From NCBI GenBank assembly GCA_963744255.1, contig CAVUSZ010000046.1, positions 1 through 64,000 of the forward strand: 64,000 nucleotides of DNA, written 5' to 3'. Both the position numbers and the translations under genes were made by a program. The notes beneath the pieces are model-generated. The model did no database searches, was not told the DNA's origin, and saw only the letters and a program-made list of their open reading frames with translations. This DNA comes from DATEDA01 sp963744255 (GTDB taxonomy: Bacteria > Pseudomonadota > Gammaproteobacteria > Burkholderiales > SG8-39). Shown here piece by piece: positions 26,294 through 34,786 of this stretch. Numbering within the stretch: position 1 is the first letter of the stretch; each line of letters begins with the position of its first letter.

Positions 26294-26381
26294 GAAAAGC
26301 TTGTGCGGCGCATCATTATACTGGGGCGGGGCTGGGCACAAAAGGTTCGTGTAAACAAGGCGTTGTGGCCGGAGCAGCGCG

Positions 26382-27260
26382 GTGAGCCCGCGACCGTCGG
26401 GGGACGGGTGGGTCGGCTGGATGCCGGCGACCTTCGTCTTCCTGTGGGCGACGGGCTTCGTCGGCGCCAAGTACGGTCTTCCGTACGCCCAGCCGGCAAC
26501 CTTTCTCGTCTACCGGTTCATCCTCGTCGTCGCGCTGATGCTGCCGATCGCCCTCGTCCTGCGCGCGCCCTGGCCACCGAGTCGCTCCCAGGCCCTCCAC
26601 ATCGCGATCGCGGGCGTGCTGCTCCACGGCGGCTATCTGGGGGGCGTCTTCGCCTCGATCCATGCCGGGATGTCGGCCGGGCTGTCGGCGCTCATCGTGG
26701 GCCTGCAGCCGATCCTCACCGCGCTCGCTGCGGCACCCCTCCTCGGCGAGCGCGTGACTGCGCGCCAGTGGCTCGGCCTCGCGCTCGGCTTCGGCGGCGT
26801 CGCGCTCGTCGTCGCCCAGCGCCTGACGGTCGGGGGGTTATCGGGCTTCAGCCTCGCTATGGCGGCGCTCGCGCTCGTCTCGATCACGATCGGGACCGTC
26901 TACCAGAAGCGGTTCTGCGGCGCGTTCGACCTCCGCAGCGGGGCGGTGATCCAGTTCGTCGCCGCCGGCCTCGCGCTCGCGCCGTTCGCGCTCGCATTCG
27001 AGCACGAACCGGTGCGCTGGACCGTCGAGTTCGTCTTCGCCATGACCTGGCTCGTGCTCGTGCTCTCCATCGGTGCGATCTCGCTCCTCACCCTGCTCAT
27101 CCGCCGTGGCGCGGCGACGAAGGTGGCGAGTCTTTTCTACCTGGTGCCCCCGGTGACTGCGACGATCGCCTACCTCCTTTTCGGCGAGAAGCTCGGCCTG
27201 CTCGCGCTCGCCGGGTTCGTGCTCGCGGTGGCCGGTGTCGCGGTCGTGGTGCGGAGCTGA
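26382..27260 (+). CDS. DMT-superfamily (EamA) transporter
   Basis: 292 residues with ten hydrophobic helices in two EamA repeats: FVFLWATGFVGAKYGLPYAQ opens the first, and SLFYLVPPVTATIAYLLFGE lies in the second, ending VLAVAGVAVVVRS. EamA permeases export amino acids, nucleosides or other metabolites. GTG start with a GGAG site. It is followed after 26 bp by a GalT-like gene and then by a second EamA transporter, so a common substrate is possible. Confidence 0.88.
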   Translation: MSPRPSGDGWVGWMPATFVFLWATGFVGAKYGLPYAQPATFLVYRFILVVALMLPIALVLRAPWPPSRSQALHIAIAGVLLHGGYLGGVFASIHAGMSAGLSALIVGLQPILTALAAAPLLGERVTARQWLGLALGFGGVALVVAQRLTVGGLSGFSLAMAALALVSITIGTVYQKRFCGAFDLRSGAVIQFVAAGLALAPFALAFEHEPVRWTVEFVFAMTWLVLVLSIGAISLLTLLIRRGAATKVASLFYLVPPVTATIAYLLFGEKLGLLALAGFVLAVAGVAVVVRS

Positions 27261-27286
27261 CCGGCTGCTAGAATCGCCGCCCACCG

Positions 27287-28321
27287 ATGATCGATTTCCG
27301 CGCCGAGAAGAAGCTCGCGCGCCTGCACGACCCGCGCAAGGGCTTCGCGCTCGTGGAGGTCGAGGCCGAGGTCCGCTATCACCCGCTCACCAGCGAGTCG
27401 GCGCGCATCTGCCACTTCGCGCTGAAGGCGTCGCCGCCCGCCGACCTCGGGGGGATGGTCGAGGTGAGCGGTGCGACCTGCCCGTTCTGCCCCGGGCAGC
27501 TCGCCGCGATCACGCCGCAGTTTCCCAGCGATCTCGTCCCCGGCGGTCGGCTCGAGCGCGGCGCGGCGGTGGTGTTCCCGAATCTTTTTCCGTACGACGA
27601 CGTCTCCGGCATCGCCGTGCTCTGCCGCGAGCACTTTCACCCGATGGACGCGATGCCGCGGCGCGTGGTCGTCGACGGGCTCACCGCTGCGCGCGACTTC
27701 ATCCGGCTCGTCGCGCCGCGGTTCGCGCGGCGCGCCGCATACGGGATCGTCACCTGGAACTACATGCCGCCCGCCGGCGGGACGCAGATCCATCCCCATA
27801 TGCAAGTCGTGGTCACCACCACGCCGGGCAACGCCATCGCCCGCACGCTCGCCGCGTCGGACGCATACGCCACGCGGGCGGGCAGGCCGTTCTCACGGGA
27901 TCTGCTCGACGCTGAGCGCGGCGGCCCGCGGTGGATCGGCGAGGCAGGCCGCATCGCCTGGCTCGTGCCGTTCGCCCCGATGGGGGTGCTCGGCGATGCG
28001 ATGGCGATCTTCCGCGACCGGTCGACGCTCGCCGAGCTCGACGATGCCGACATCGCCGGGTTCGCCGCCACGCTTCCCCGGATGCTCGCCGGCTTCGCCG
28101 CCCGCGGCCTGTGGAGCTTCAACCTCAGCCTGGTCCCCCAGGAGCTCGATGCACCGGCTGGTCGCCACTGGCTCACCGCGTACCTCGTGCCGCGTTTGTG
28201 GCTCAACCCGCGACTCCACGTCGGCGACGCCTCCCACTTTCAGCTGCTGCTCGGCGAGTGTTTCGCGATGCTGCATCCGGAGACCGTTGCAGCGGGCTTG
28301 CGGGCCTCCTTCGCCGGATGA
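27287..28321 (+). CDS. GalT-like (HIT superfamily) nucleotidyltransferase homologue
   Basis: 344 residues. A zinc-type site CPFCPGQ near residue 64 and the HIT-like signature QIHPHMQVVV near 165 match galactose-1-phosphate uridylyltransferase and its relatives (GalT has HPHGQ). A second half repeats the fold (WLVPFAPMGVLGDAMAIF; FNLSLVPQELDAPAGRHWLT), as in GalT. So it probably transfers or removes a nucleotide, but the substrate is not evident: no galactose genes are nearby. TAGAAT lies 13 bp upstream of the ATG. Stop overlaps the next ATG (ATGA). Confidence 0.7.
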   Translation: MIDFRAEKKLARLHDPRKGFALVEVEAEVRYHPLTSESARICHFALKASPPADLGGMVEVSGATCPFCPGQLAAITPQFPSDLVPGGRLERGAAVVFPNLFPYDDVSGIAVLCREHFHPMDAMPRRVVVDGLTAARDFIRLVAPRFARRAAYGIVTWNYMPPAGGTQIHPHMQVVVTTTPGNAIARTLAASDAYATRAGRPFSRDLLDAERGGPRWIGEAGRIAWLVPFAPMGVLGDAMAIFRDRSTLAELDDADIAGFAATLPRMLAGFAARGLWSFNLSLVPQELDAPAGRHWLTAYLVPRLWLNPRLHVGDASHFQLLLGECFAMLHPETVAAGLRASFAG

Positions 28322-29220
28322 GCCACGACGCTCATCAGACCTTTCCGCCGCGGCTGATCGGGTTGCTGGTGCTGTTGACCCTCATGTGGGGCTTCAACTG
28401 GCCGATGATCAAGCTGGCAGTCGCCGGCATGGCGCCCATGCACTTCCGCACGCTATGCCTCGTCGCCGGGGCGGCCGGACTGTTCGCGATGGCAGCCGCG
28501 GGCCGGATCGAGTGGCGCGTGCCGCGCGCCGAATGGGGAAAGCTCGTGGCGATCTCCCTCTTCAATCTTTCGGGCTGGAATATCCTCGCCGTGTACGGCG
28601 TGAGCATGATGGCTTCCGGTCGCGCATCGATCCTCGGCTACACGATGCCCATGTGGAGCGTGTTGTTGTCGACATGGCTTCTCGGGGAGCGGTTCACCGC
28701 CCGGCGCGCGCTCGGCGTCGCGCTCGGGATGGGCGGCATGACGCTGCTCCTCGCGAGCGAGTTCCAGGCGATGCAGCGCGCGCCGCTGGGTGCGCTCTGC
28801 ATGGTGGGCGCCGCGATCTCATGGGCCATCGGCCTCGTGCTGATCCGCAAGTGGGCCGCCACGCGGCCGGCAACGAGCTACAGCGCGTGGCAAATGGTCG
28901 TCGGCGTAATCCCGATCCTGGCGATGGCGCTTGCGCTCGAGGACGGCAGCTTCAACCCGTTCACGCTGCCGCTCGGCGCGGGCGTCGGCGTCTTCTACAA
29001 CATGTTCGTCGCGTTCATCTTCTGCTACTGGGCGTGGATGAAGATCGTGCAGAGCGCGCCGGCGGGCGTCTCGAGCCTCGCCACGCTGATGGTGCCGGTC
29101 GTCGGCGTCTTCAGCGGCGCGCTGGTGCTCGGCGAGACGCCGCGCTGGACCGACTACGCGGCGCTCGTGCTGGTGGTGGCCTCGCTTGCGACGGTCCTCA
29201 TCCCGCCGCGCCGCCCGTAG
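28318..29220 (+). CDS. DMT-superfamily (EamA) transporter
   Basis: 300 residues, two EamA repeats with ten helices: LLVLLTLMWGFNWPMIKLAV at the start, then MASGRASILGYTMPMWSVLL, and WMKIVQSAPAGVSSLATLMV with VPVVGVFSGALVLGE in the second repeat. ATGA overlap with the GalT-like gene indicates coupling. Differs clearly in sequence from the EamA gene at 26382, so not a recent duplicate. Confidence 0.88.
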   Translation: MSHDAHQTFPPRLIGLLVLLTLMWGFNWPMIKLAVAGMAPMHFRTLCLVAGAAGLFAMAAAGRIEWRVPRAEWGKLVAISLFNLSGWNILAVYGVSMMASGRASILGYTMPMWSVLLSTWLLGERFTARRALGVALGMGGMTLLLASEFQAMQRAPLGALCMVGAAISWAIGLVLIRKWAATRPATSYSAWQMVVGVIPILAMALALEDGSFNPFTLPLGAGVGVFYNMFVAFIFCYWAWMKIVQSAPAGVSSLATLMVPVVGVFSGALVLGETPRWTDYAALVLVVASLATVLIPPRRP

Positions 29221-29236
29221 TCCCTGTGCACCATCC

Positions 29237-29473
29237 TGGCAATATCGCGATTTCGGATCGCTCGTCTCGCTTGGCAAGCACAGCACGATCGGCTCGCTGA
29301 TGGGGTTTATCTCCGGACCAAGTATCCGCGTCGAGGGGTGGTTCGCGCGGTTGATGTACGTATCGCTCTACAAGATGCATCTCCTGGCGCTCCACGGCTG
29401 GTGGCGGGTGGTGGTGGACTCGCTTGCCCGGACGCTCCGTCGCGGGGTCGACCCGCGGGTCAAGCTGCACTGA
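29237..29473 (+). pseudogene. ndh: 3' remnant of a type II NADH dehydrogenase gene
   Basis: Open frame of 78 codons that reads SLVSLGKHSTIGSLMGFISG, then FARLMYVSLYKMHLLALHG and ends RGVDPRVKLH-stop. This is the conserved C-terminal, membrane-associating tail of NDH-2. The FAD and NADH domains (about 350 residues) are absent; the upstream DNA is the end of the EamA gene. No start codon or ribosome site fits. I read it as the leftover of a deleted gene. Confidence 0.8.
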
Positions 29474-29474
29474 G

Positions 29475-30272
29475 GTGGATCTCTTGAGCTGGCTGATCGT
29501 CGCTGCGGTGCTCGTCCTGGGCGTGCCCACGGCGATGTACTTCGCGCAGGACAGCCTGCTCTTCTTCCCGCAACCACTCGTGGGATCGCCGCGTGCGGTG
29601 CGTCCGGTGGAGCCGCTCGCGTTCGAGCGCGAGGACGGCGTGAAGCTCCGCGGATGGCTTGTCAAGGCGCCGAGCCCGCGCACGCCGCTGGTCATCTACT
29701 ACGGTGGCAACGCCGAGGAGCTCTCGTGGCAGATGACGGAGCCGTGGCCGGCGGACTGGTCGCTCGCTCTCGTGAACTACCGCGGCTACGGCGAGAGCGA
29801 CGGGAAGCCCTCCGAGGCGGCCCTGTTCGGAGACGCGCTCGAGGTCTACGACGCGCTCGCCCGCCGTGCCGACGTCGACCCGGAGCGAATCGTACTGGTC
29901 GGCCGCAGCCTCGGCAGCGGTGTGGCGACCTACGTCGCCGCCGAGCGGCCCGTCGCTGCAGTCGTGCTGATCTCGCCCTACGACAGCATGACTGCCCTCG
30001 CCGGGCGCCACTACCCGTGGCTGCCGGTCGGGTTGCTCCTGAAGCATCCGTTCGACGCGGCGTCGCGCGCGCCGCGGATCCGAGCACCGCTGCTCGCGAT
30101 CGCGGGGGGCCGCGACCGCATCGTTCCCTTGGCCCATTCCCGGCGGCTCGTCGAAGCGTGGGCCGGACCCAAGCGGCTCGTGGAGCTCGGCGAAGCCGAT
30201 CACAACGACATCTCGGTCGATCCGGGCTACTGGTCCCCGATCACCTCGTTTCTGGCGGAGACGAAGGGCTAG
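29475..30272 (+). CDS. membrane-anchored alpha/beta hydrolase (ABHD13/Bem46-like)
   Basis: 265 residues. One N-terminal helix (LSWLIVAAVLVLGVPTAMYF), then QDSLLFFPQP, typical of Bem46-like hydrolases. Oxyanion region YYGGNAEE, nucleophile elbow LVGRSLGSGVA (Ser), acid IAGGRDRIVPLAHS (Asp), and His in LGEADHNDIS. Likely periplasm- or membrane-facing esterase of unknown substrate. GTG start 1 bp after the ndh remnant, with TGAGG as its site. Its stop TAG shares the CTAG with the stop of convergent gluQ. Confidence 0.82.
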   Translation: MDLLSWLIVAAVLVLGVPTAMYFAQDSLLFFPQPLVGSPRAVRPVEPLAFEREDGVKLRGWLVKAPSPRTPLVIYYGGNAEELSWQMTEPWPADWSLALVNYRGYGESDGKPSEAALFGDALEVYDALARRADVDPERIVLVGRSLGSGVATYVAAERPVAAVVLISPYDSMTALAGRHYPWLPVGLLLKHPFDAASRAPRIRAPLLAIAGGRDRIVPLAHSRRLVEAWAGPKRLVELGEADHNDISVDPGYWSPITSFLAETKG

Positions 30273-31189
30273 CCGCCGGCAGCGATCGCCCGCCGCCGCG
30301 GAATTCGCGCGCGGTCCCAGTTTGCCGCTGCCCATTCGAGCACCGTCCGGGCGGCGGCGGTTTCCAGGTCCGCAGGTGCCGCCTGGCCAAGAAAGCGCAG
30401 ACCCGCCACGAGTGTGCGCGCGGGCGCCGATCGGTCCACCGCCGGTGCGCCGGTCTGCTTCGAAAGCTTCTCCCCGGTAGCGTTGGTCGCAACCGGAAGA
30501 TGGAGGTAACCGGGCGTGGGCAGCCCGAGCAGCCGCTGGACCAGCATCTGGCGGGGCGTCGAATCGAGCAGATCGACGCCGCGCACGACGTCGGTGACGC
30601 CCTGCGCCGCGTCGTCGACGACGACGGCGAGCTGGTAGGCGAAGAGCCCGTCGGCGCGCAGGAGGACGAAGTCGCCGACCTCGCGCGCAAGTTCCTGCCG
30701 CACGTGCCCTTGCAGGGCGTCGTCGAATGCAATCACGGCATCGTCGACCCGCATGCGCAGCGCCAGCGCCGGGCGACCCGAGCCCGGAGGCGGACCGTTG
30801 CGGCAGGTGCCGGGGTAAACGACCGCACCGTTGCTGCCGGCGACGCCGGAGTCGGCAATCTCTTTCCTCGTGCACGCGCAGGCAAACAATGCGCCGCGGT
30901 CGCGGAGCCGGTCGAGCGCGGCCCGATACGCTTCGCTGCGCGCGCTCTGGCGCACGACCGGTCCGTCCCACTCGAGCCCGAGCGCTGCCAGCGTGCGCAG
31001 GATATCGTCCGCGGCGCCCGGGACTTCGCGCGGCGGGTCCAGGTCTTCCATTCGCACCAACCATTCGCCGCCGCGCGCACGGGCATCCGCCCAGCTGCCG
31101 ACGGCTGCGATCAGCGATCCGAAGTGCAGCGGGCCGGTGGGCGAGGGCGCGAAGCGCCCGCGGTAAGCGGGTTGATGCGGTTCATTCAT
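30269..31189 (-). CDS. gluQ: glutamyl-Q tRNA(Asp) synthetase
   Basis: 306 residues, the catalytic half of glutamyl-tRNA synthetase without an anticodon domain. HIGH-type motif GRFAPSPTGPLHFGSLIAA, zinc-binding FACACTRKEI with YPGTC, DVVRGVDLLDSTPRQ and the KMSKS equivalent GEKLSKQ. GluQRS glutamylates the queuosine of tRNA-Asp. It usually follows dksA; here it is convergent with a hydrolase gene and shares its stop site. Confidence 0.93.
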   Translation of the reverse strand: MNEPHQPAYRGRFAPSPTGPLHFGSLIAAVGSWADARARGGEWLVRMEDLDPPREVPGAADDILRTLAALGLEWDGPVVRQSARSEAYRAALDRLRDRGALFACACTRKEIADSGVAGSNGAVVYPGTCRNGPPPGSGRPALALRMRVDDAVIAFDDALQGHVRQELAREVGDFVLLRADGLFAYQLAVVVDDAAQGVTDVVRGVDLLDSTPRQMLVQRLLGLPTPGYLHLPVATNATGEKLSKQTGAPAVDRSAPARTLVAGLRFLGQAAPADLETAAARTVLEWAAANWDRARIPRRRAIAAGG

Positions 31190-31234
31190 CGGCGCCGCCG
31201 TAGACTAGCAAATCCAACATCGAAGGCGATCAAC

Positions 31235-31702
31235 GTGCTGCAACGAGCGCTGAGGCGATTCGTCGCGCTCGCGGCTGCGGGCCTGGTCGTCGGGGCCTGC
31301 GCCGGCGAGCGGCCTGGCGACCTGGGCGTCCGCAACGGGCGGCTCGCGCCCTGCAAGCCGACGCCGAACTGCGTGGCGAGCCAGACCGATCGCGCCGCAG
31401 ACCCCGGTCACTACATTCCGCCAATCGAGCTTCGGGGCGATCCGCTCCATGGCTGGGCTGCGCTTGTCGAGCTCGTGCGCGCCAGCCCGCGCGTGCGGAT
31501 TGTCGACGAACGGCCCGGTTATCTCCACGCGGAGTACGCGAGCCGCGCGTTCGGCTTCGTCGACGACATGGAGCTCCAGATCGACCCGGTGGCAATGCTC
31601 GTCCACGTACGCTCCGCGTCCCGGGTCGGCCACAGCGACTTCGGCGTAAACCGCGCGCGGATCGAGGACCTGCGCGCGCGCCTCGCGGCGGGGGGCGTGT
31701 GA
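31235..31702 (+). CDS. DUF1499 lipoprotein-like protein
   Basis: 155 residues. N-terminal signal with a lipobox-like end (AAAGLVVGAC, Cys 22), then the DUF1499 core: LAPCKPTPNCVASQ, a middle segment VRASPRVRIVDERPGYLHAE, and AFGFVDDMELQIDP, HVRSASRVGHSDFGVNRARI. DUF1499 proteins are widespread, with unknown role. GTG start with GAAGG upstream; ATG candidates are absent. Followed by a thioredoxin gene 53 bp downstream. Confidence 0.82.
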   Translation: MLQRALRRFVALAAAGLVVGACAGERPGDLGVRNGRLAPCKPTPNCVASQTDRAADPGHYIPPIELRGDPLHGWAALVELVRASPRVRIVDERPGYLHAEYASRAFGFVDDMELQIDPVAMLVHVRSASRVGHSDFGVNRARIEDLRARLAAGGV

Positions 31703-31755
31703 GGGCGCGCCAGGGACTCTATACTCGACCCGATTTCTGGAGCGAGGAGCATCGC

Positions 31756-32130
31756 GTGCCAACGGTCGAGCTGACCCGGGACAACTTCGAGAGCGTCGTC
31801 ACCGGCAACGCCATGGTGATCGTCGACTTCTGGGCATCCTGGTGCGCCCCGTGCCGCGCGTTCGCGCCGACGTTCGAGACCGCTTCGGAGCGGCATGCCG
31901 ACGTGGTGTTCGGCAAGGTGAACACCGAGGATCAGCCCGAGCTCGCTGCAGCGTTCAACATCCGCTCGATCCCCACCCTCATGTTCTTCCGCGAGAACGT
32001 GGTCCTCTACGCCGAGGCCGGCGCGCTGCCGCCGCCCATGCTGGAGCAGATGCTCACCGAGGTGAAGGCGGTCGAAATGGCCGAGGTGCATCGGGAGATC
32101 GCGGCGCGGGAAGCCGCCGCTGGCAGCTGA
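31756..32130 (+). CDS. thioredoxin-family protein
   Basis: 124 residues, a complete thioredoxin fold with the active site DFWASWCAPCRAF and the cis-proline in IRSIPTLMFF. The WCAPC motif is that of TrxC/Thioredoxin-2-like proteins, but the N-terminal zinc region of TrxC is missing, so it is a short cytoplasmic thioredoxin. GTG start with GAGGAG upstream. Co-directional with the DUF1499 gene. Confidence 0.9.
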   Translation: MPTVELTRDNFESVVTGNAMVIVDFWASWCAPCRAFAPTFETASERHADVVFGKVNTEDQPELAAAFNIRSIPTLMFFRENVVLYAEAGALPPPMLEQMLTEVKAVEMAEVHREIAAREAAAGS

Positions 32131-32253
32131 CGCCAGGACGGGGCGGGTTGCTAGCGATCGAATGCCCCGCGACCGGCAGGATCCGGTTTTCCTACGGGCT
32201 GGAAAGTGCCGCCCTGCGACCCCATACTCGAGACCGACAAGGAACCAAACGAC

Positions 32254-32952
32254 ATGCTCGAGCTCAGGAAAGCCGGCGAGCGGGGCCATGCCGACCACGG
32301 CTGGCTGCGCTCCTTCCACAGCTTCTCGTTCGCCGACTACTACGACCCGCGCCATCTGGGCTTCGGTCCGCTGCGCGTCATCAACGAGGACCGCGTCCAG
32401 CCGGGCATGGGCTTCGGCACCCACGGCCACCGTGACATGGAGATCGTCAGCTACGTGTTGAGGGGCGCGCTCGAGCACAAGGACTCGATGGGCAACGGGT
32501 CGGTGATCCGCCCGGGCGACGTGCAGCGCATGAGCGCGGGCACCGGCGTGCGGCACAGCGAGTTCAATCCCTCGCCGGAGGAGCTCGTCCATTTCCTGCA
32601 GATCTGGATCGAGCCGGACGTCACCGGGATCGCGCCGGGTTACGAAGAGAAGCATTTCGACGCGGCTTCGAAGCGCGGCCGGTTGCGGCTCATCGCCTCG
32701 CCCGACGGGCGTGAGGGCTCGGTACGGATCCACCAGGACGCGTCCATATACGCGACCCTGCTCGACGGGGACGAGCGCGTCGCTCACGCCCTTGCGCCAG
32801 GCAGGAAAGTCTACGCGCATGTCGCTCGCGGGAGCGTGATCGCGGGCGGCCAGCCGCTCGTCGCAGGCGATGCGCTGAAGGCAACCGACGTGCCCGAGAT
32901 CGTGCTTGAGCGGGGGCAGGACGCGGAGGTGCTGTTGTTCGATCTGCCATAG
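32254..32952 (+). CDS. pirin-family (quercetinase-like) cupin protein
   Basis: 232 residues of the YhhW type. Metal site in GMGFGTHGHRDMEIVSYVLR (His, His, Glu), SMGNGSVIRPGDVQRMSAGT and GVRHSEFNPS (His), followed by the family's second cupin (DASIYATLLDGDERVAHAL). Pirins of this type oxidise quercetin in vitro; the cellular role is unclear. ATG 32254 chosen, as the 16 codons upstream look non-coding. Confidence 0.9.
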   Translation: MLELRKAGERGHADHGWLRSFHSFSFADYYDPRHLGFGPLRVINEDRVQPGMGFGTHGHRDMEIVSYVLRGALEHKDSMGNGSVIRPGDVQRMSAGTGVRHSEFNPSPEELVHFLQIWIEPDVTGIAPGYEEKHFDAASKRGRLRLIASPDGREGSVRIHQDASIYATLLDGDERVAHALAPGRKVYAHVARGSVIAGGQPLVAGDALKATDVPEIVLERGQDAEVLLFDLP

Positions 32953-33002
32953 GCCGCGTCGCCGCAGGGTATTCTCCGCGCTTCCATGCGCAGCCTGCCC
33001 TG

Positions 33003-34173
33003 GTGACCGACTCGCCTCGGCCGCAAGACCGCGCTGCTCCTCGTCGCCTGCCTCACGGTGATGTCGGCGGCCACCGTGGCGCCGGCGCTGCCACGGATGG
33101 CGGCCGCGTTCAGCGGCGCGCCGAACGCGGAGCTCCTGAGCAAGCTCGTCCTCACCGCGCCCGCGATTGCGATCGCGGTCTGCGCACCGTTCGCCGGCGC
33201 CCTCGTCGACCGCTTCGGTCGGCTGGGGCTCCTGCGCGGAAGCCTCGTCCTCTACGGCCTGGCGGGCGCGGCCGGCTACGTGCTCCATGATCTGTACGCG
33301 ATCCTCGCGAGCCGGGCTGCGCTCGGCGTCGCGGTCGCCGGCACGATGACGAGCGTCACCGCGCTCGTCGGCGACTACTACGCCGGCGAGGCGCGCACCC
33401 GGTACGCGGGCTTACAGTCGCTGGCGATGTCGCTCGGCGCGGTGGTATGCGTCGGGGCGGCCGGGCTCCTGGCGGACATCGGCTGGCGGCTCGTGTTCCT
33501 GCTGTATCTCACCGGCTGGGCGGTGCTCGTGCCGGTGATGCTCTACCTCGACGAGCCGCGGGGCGCAGCGGGTGCGCCGGCGGCGCCCGGTCCGGCCGCG
33601 GCGGCCTTGCGCCTCGGTCCGATCGCCGCGGCGTACGGCATCACCTTCTTCGCCGTCGCGATGTTCTACATGATCCCGGTGCAGATGCCGTTCCTGCTGC
33701 GCACGATCGGTGTGGAATCGAGCACCGCCGCGGGTATCGTCGTGGCGGCCGCATCGCTCACCGCGGCGATCGGCTCGGCGTGGTTCGCGCGGCTGCGGCG
33801 GTCGAACAGCGTGCTCGCGGTCTACGCGTGGGCCTTCGGGGTGATGGCTGCGGGTTACGCGCTCGCCGGGCTCGCCGGATCGTACGCGGGCGTGCTCGCC
33901 GGCGCTGCGGTCGCCGGGATCGGCGTCGGACTCTTCTTTCCCAACAGCAACCTGTGGGTGCTCGCCCTCGCGCCGCCGGCGCTGCGCGGACGTCTCGCCG
34001 GCGGGCTCACCTCGGCAATCTTCCTCGCGCAGTTCTGCTCGCCGCTCCTCGTTCATCCGCTGGTCGCGGCCACGTCGCTCGCGGGCGCGTTCACGATCGC
34101 CGCGGCGGTGATGGGGCTCGCTGCAGCAGTGCTCGCGCTCGACCGCCCGCGCGCGCGAACCCTTGCGGCATAA
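33003..34173 (+). CDS. MFS transporter, one frameshift near the start
   Basis: About 390 residues with 12 helices: LLLVACLTVMSAATVAPALP (helix 1), the loop 2-3 signature GALVDRFGRLGLLRG, and GAAVAGIGVGLFFPNSNLWV in the C-terminal half. The GTG at 33003 gives TDSPR; one extra base near 33020 then shifts the frame to RKTALLLVACLT. Resembles drug/multidrug efflux permeases (DHA1-like). The ATG at 33058 would cut off half of helix 1, so the GTG is preferred. Confidence 0.78.
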
Positions 34174-34200
34174 TCGCCGCAGGTCGCCAGGAATACGCGA

Positions 34201-34779
34201 ATGACGGGCCAACCGAAGATCCTCGCTTTCGCCGGCAGCGCGCGCAGCGGCTCGCTCAACAAGAAGCTCGCGCGCCTGGCAGCGCAGGCCGCGCGCGACG
34301 CCGGCGGCGACGTGACCCTGATCGACCTGGACGACTATCCGCTGCCGCTGTACCACGGCGACCTCGAGGCGCGCGAAGGCCTCCCGCCCAAGGGGCGCGA
34401 ACTGAAAGCGCTCTTCATCGCCCACCAGGCGCTGCTGATCGCCTCGCCTGAGAACAACGCGTCGGTGTCGGCGCTCCTCAAGAACATGCTCGACTGGGTG
34501 TCGCGTGCGGACGCCGGGCAGAACGGCCTGGTGCCCTACCAAGGGAAGGTTGCCGCGATCGTCGGGGCCTCACCCGGCGCGCTCGGGGCCTTGCGCGGAC
34601 TGGTGCATCTGCGGCAAATCCTGATGACCCTCAACGTGCTGGTGCTGTCCGAGCAGCTCGCGGTGGGTCGCGCGCACGAGGCGTTCCACGACGACGGCTC
34701 GCTGAAAGATCCGCGCCAGCAGGCCACGCTAGCGGGCATCGGGCGGCGGCTGGTCGAGGTGACGGCGCGGCTCGCCTGA
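34201..34779 (+). CDS. NADPH-dependent FMN reductase
   Basis: 192 residues of the flavodoxin-like FMN_red family. FMN phosphate loop AFAGSARSGSLNKKLARL, IASPENNASVSALLKNMLDW, and AAIVGASPGALGALRGL. It supplies reduced flavin or reduces quinones or chromate. A CATAAT sequence 30 bp upstream may be the -10. The next gene starts 7 bp after the stop. Confidence 0.9.
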   Translation: MTGQPKILAFAGSARSGSLNKKLARLAAQAARDAGGDVTLIDLDDYPLPLYHGDLEAREGLPPKGRELKALFIAHQALLIASPENNASVSALLKNMLDWVSRADAGQNGLVPYQGKVAAIVGASPGALGALRGLVHLRQILMTLNVLVLSEQLAVGRAHEAFHDDGSLKDPRQQATLAGIGRRLVEVTARLA

Positions 34780-34786
34780 CGGCCAG

